NCBI GenBank assembly: GCA_020846575.1
Contig: JADLDQ010000234.1
Coordinates: 1-14,559 of the forward strand
Direction: 5' to 3'
From: Burkholderiales bacterium
Lineage (GTDB): Bacteria > Pseudomonadota > Gammaproteobacteria > Burkholderiales > SG8-39
DNA length: 14,559 nucleotides
The position numbers and the translations under genes are program-made. The notes under the pieces are model-generated. The model was given only the letters and a program-made list of their open reading frames with translations. It was not told the origin of the DNA and did not search any database. Of the stretch, positions 14,400 to 14,559 are shown piece by piece. Numbering within the stretch: position 1 is the stretch's first letter; every line of letters starts with the position of its first letter.

Positions 14400-14559
14400 T
14401 CCTGTACACACTTACGAGACACGACACTCGCTCAATCTCGCGACGATACGCGAGGGCTTCGCCCGGGATGCGAACATCAGGCATTTCGATCTTCACGTTC
14501 AAGTCCCGCATTGTGGCGTTCGAGGTCGGCGGCGAGTATCGCCGGCGTCTGCAACGCGC
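14400..14559. other. Unassigned right edge beyond the IS remnant
   Basis: The first part (CCTGTACACACTTACGAGAC and onward) probably includes the right end of the IS630 element, but no partner terminal repeat is in the window. Two partial frames compete. On the minus strand, ALQTPAILAADLERHNAG enters from the edge and stops near 14480. On the plus strand, a frame from ATG 14468 beginning MRTSGISIFTFKSRIVAF runs off the edge. Neither is recognisable and neither has a convincing ribosome binding site. Confidence 0.3.

Overview
The window is GC-rich bacterial DNA whose recognisable genes almost all read on the minus strand. Two adjacent Bug-type (TctC-like) periplasmic receptors, alongside several acyl-CoA enzymes, suggest a betaproteobacterium of the Burkholderiales, where Bug receptors are very expanded. 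This is inferred from gene content, not from a marker gene.

Layout in the direction of minus-strand transcription (right to left). The right edge (about 14004-14559) holds the 3' end of a decayed IS630-type transposase on the plus strand and an unassigned stretch. Then come a TetR-type regulator (13226-13960) and a tightly packed catabolic run: a short DUF35 OB-fold protein, a thiolase-like protein, a CaiC-like acyl-CoA ligase, a second acyl-CoA ligase, two Bug receptors, an acyl-CoA dehydrogenase, a fused enoyl-CoA hydratase/3-hydroxyacyl-CoA dehydrogenase and an alpha-methylacyl-CoA racemase. Most junctions are overlaps of 4-8 nt or gaps of 10-40 nt. The exceptions are 59 nt between the two ligases and 76 nt between the second Bug gene and the dehydrogenase, which contains a perfect 9-bp GC-rich hairpin. 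After a 292-nt gap there is an MFS (DHA2-type) transporter, and the left edge carries the tail of an unidentified plus-strand gene.

How the genes fit together (inference): the Bug receptors may bind a carboxylate outside the inner membrane; one or both ligases activate it to a CoA thioester; the racemase interconverts 2-methyl epimers so the dehydrogenase can act; the fused protein hydrates and oxidises; and the thiolase-like/DUF35 pair makes the carbon-carbon cut. The set fits degradation of an alpha-methyl-branched acid such as an isoprenoid, steroid side-chain or 2-arylpropionate type. The substrate cannot be read from sequence.

The most notable point is the thiolase-like protein. The nucleophilic cysteine position is Ser80 (NASASG instead of NACASG) and the HDCF motif is HDAF, so ordinary thiolysis looks unlikely. 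With an adjacent DUF35 protein, as in the Ltp2-ChsH2 steroid retro-aldolases, an aldolase-type cleavage is the best hypothesis. I saw no tRNA, rRNA or CRISPR array.
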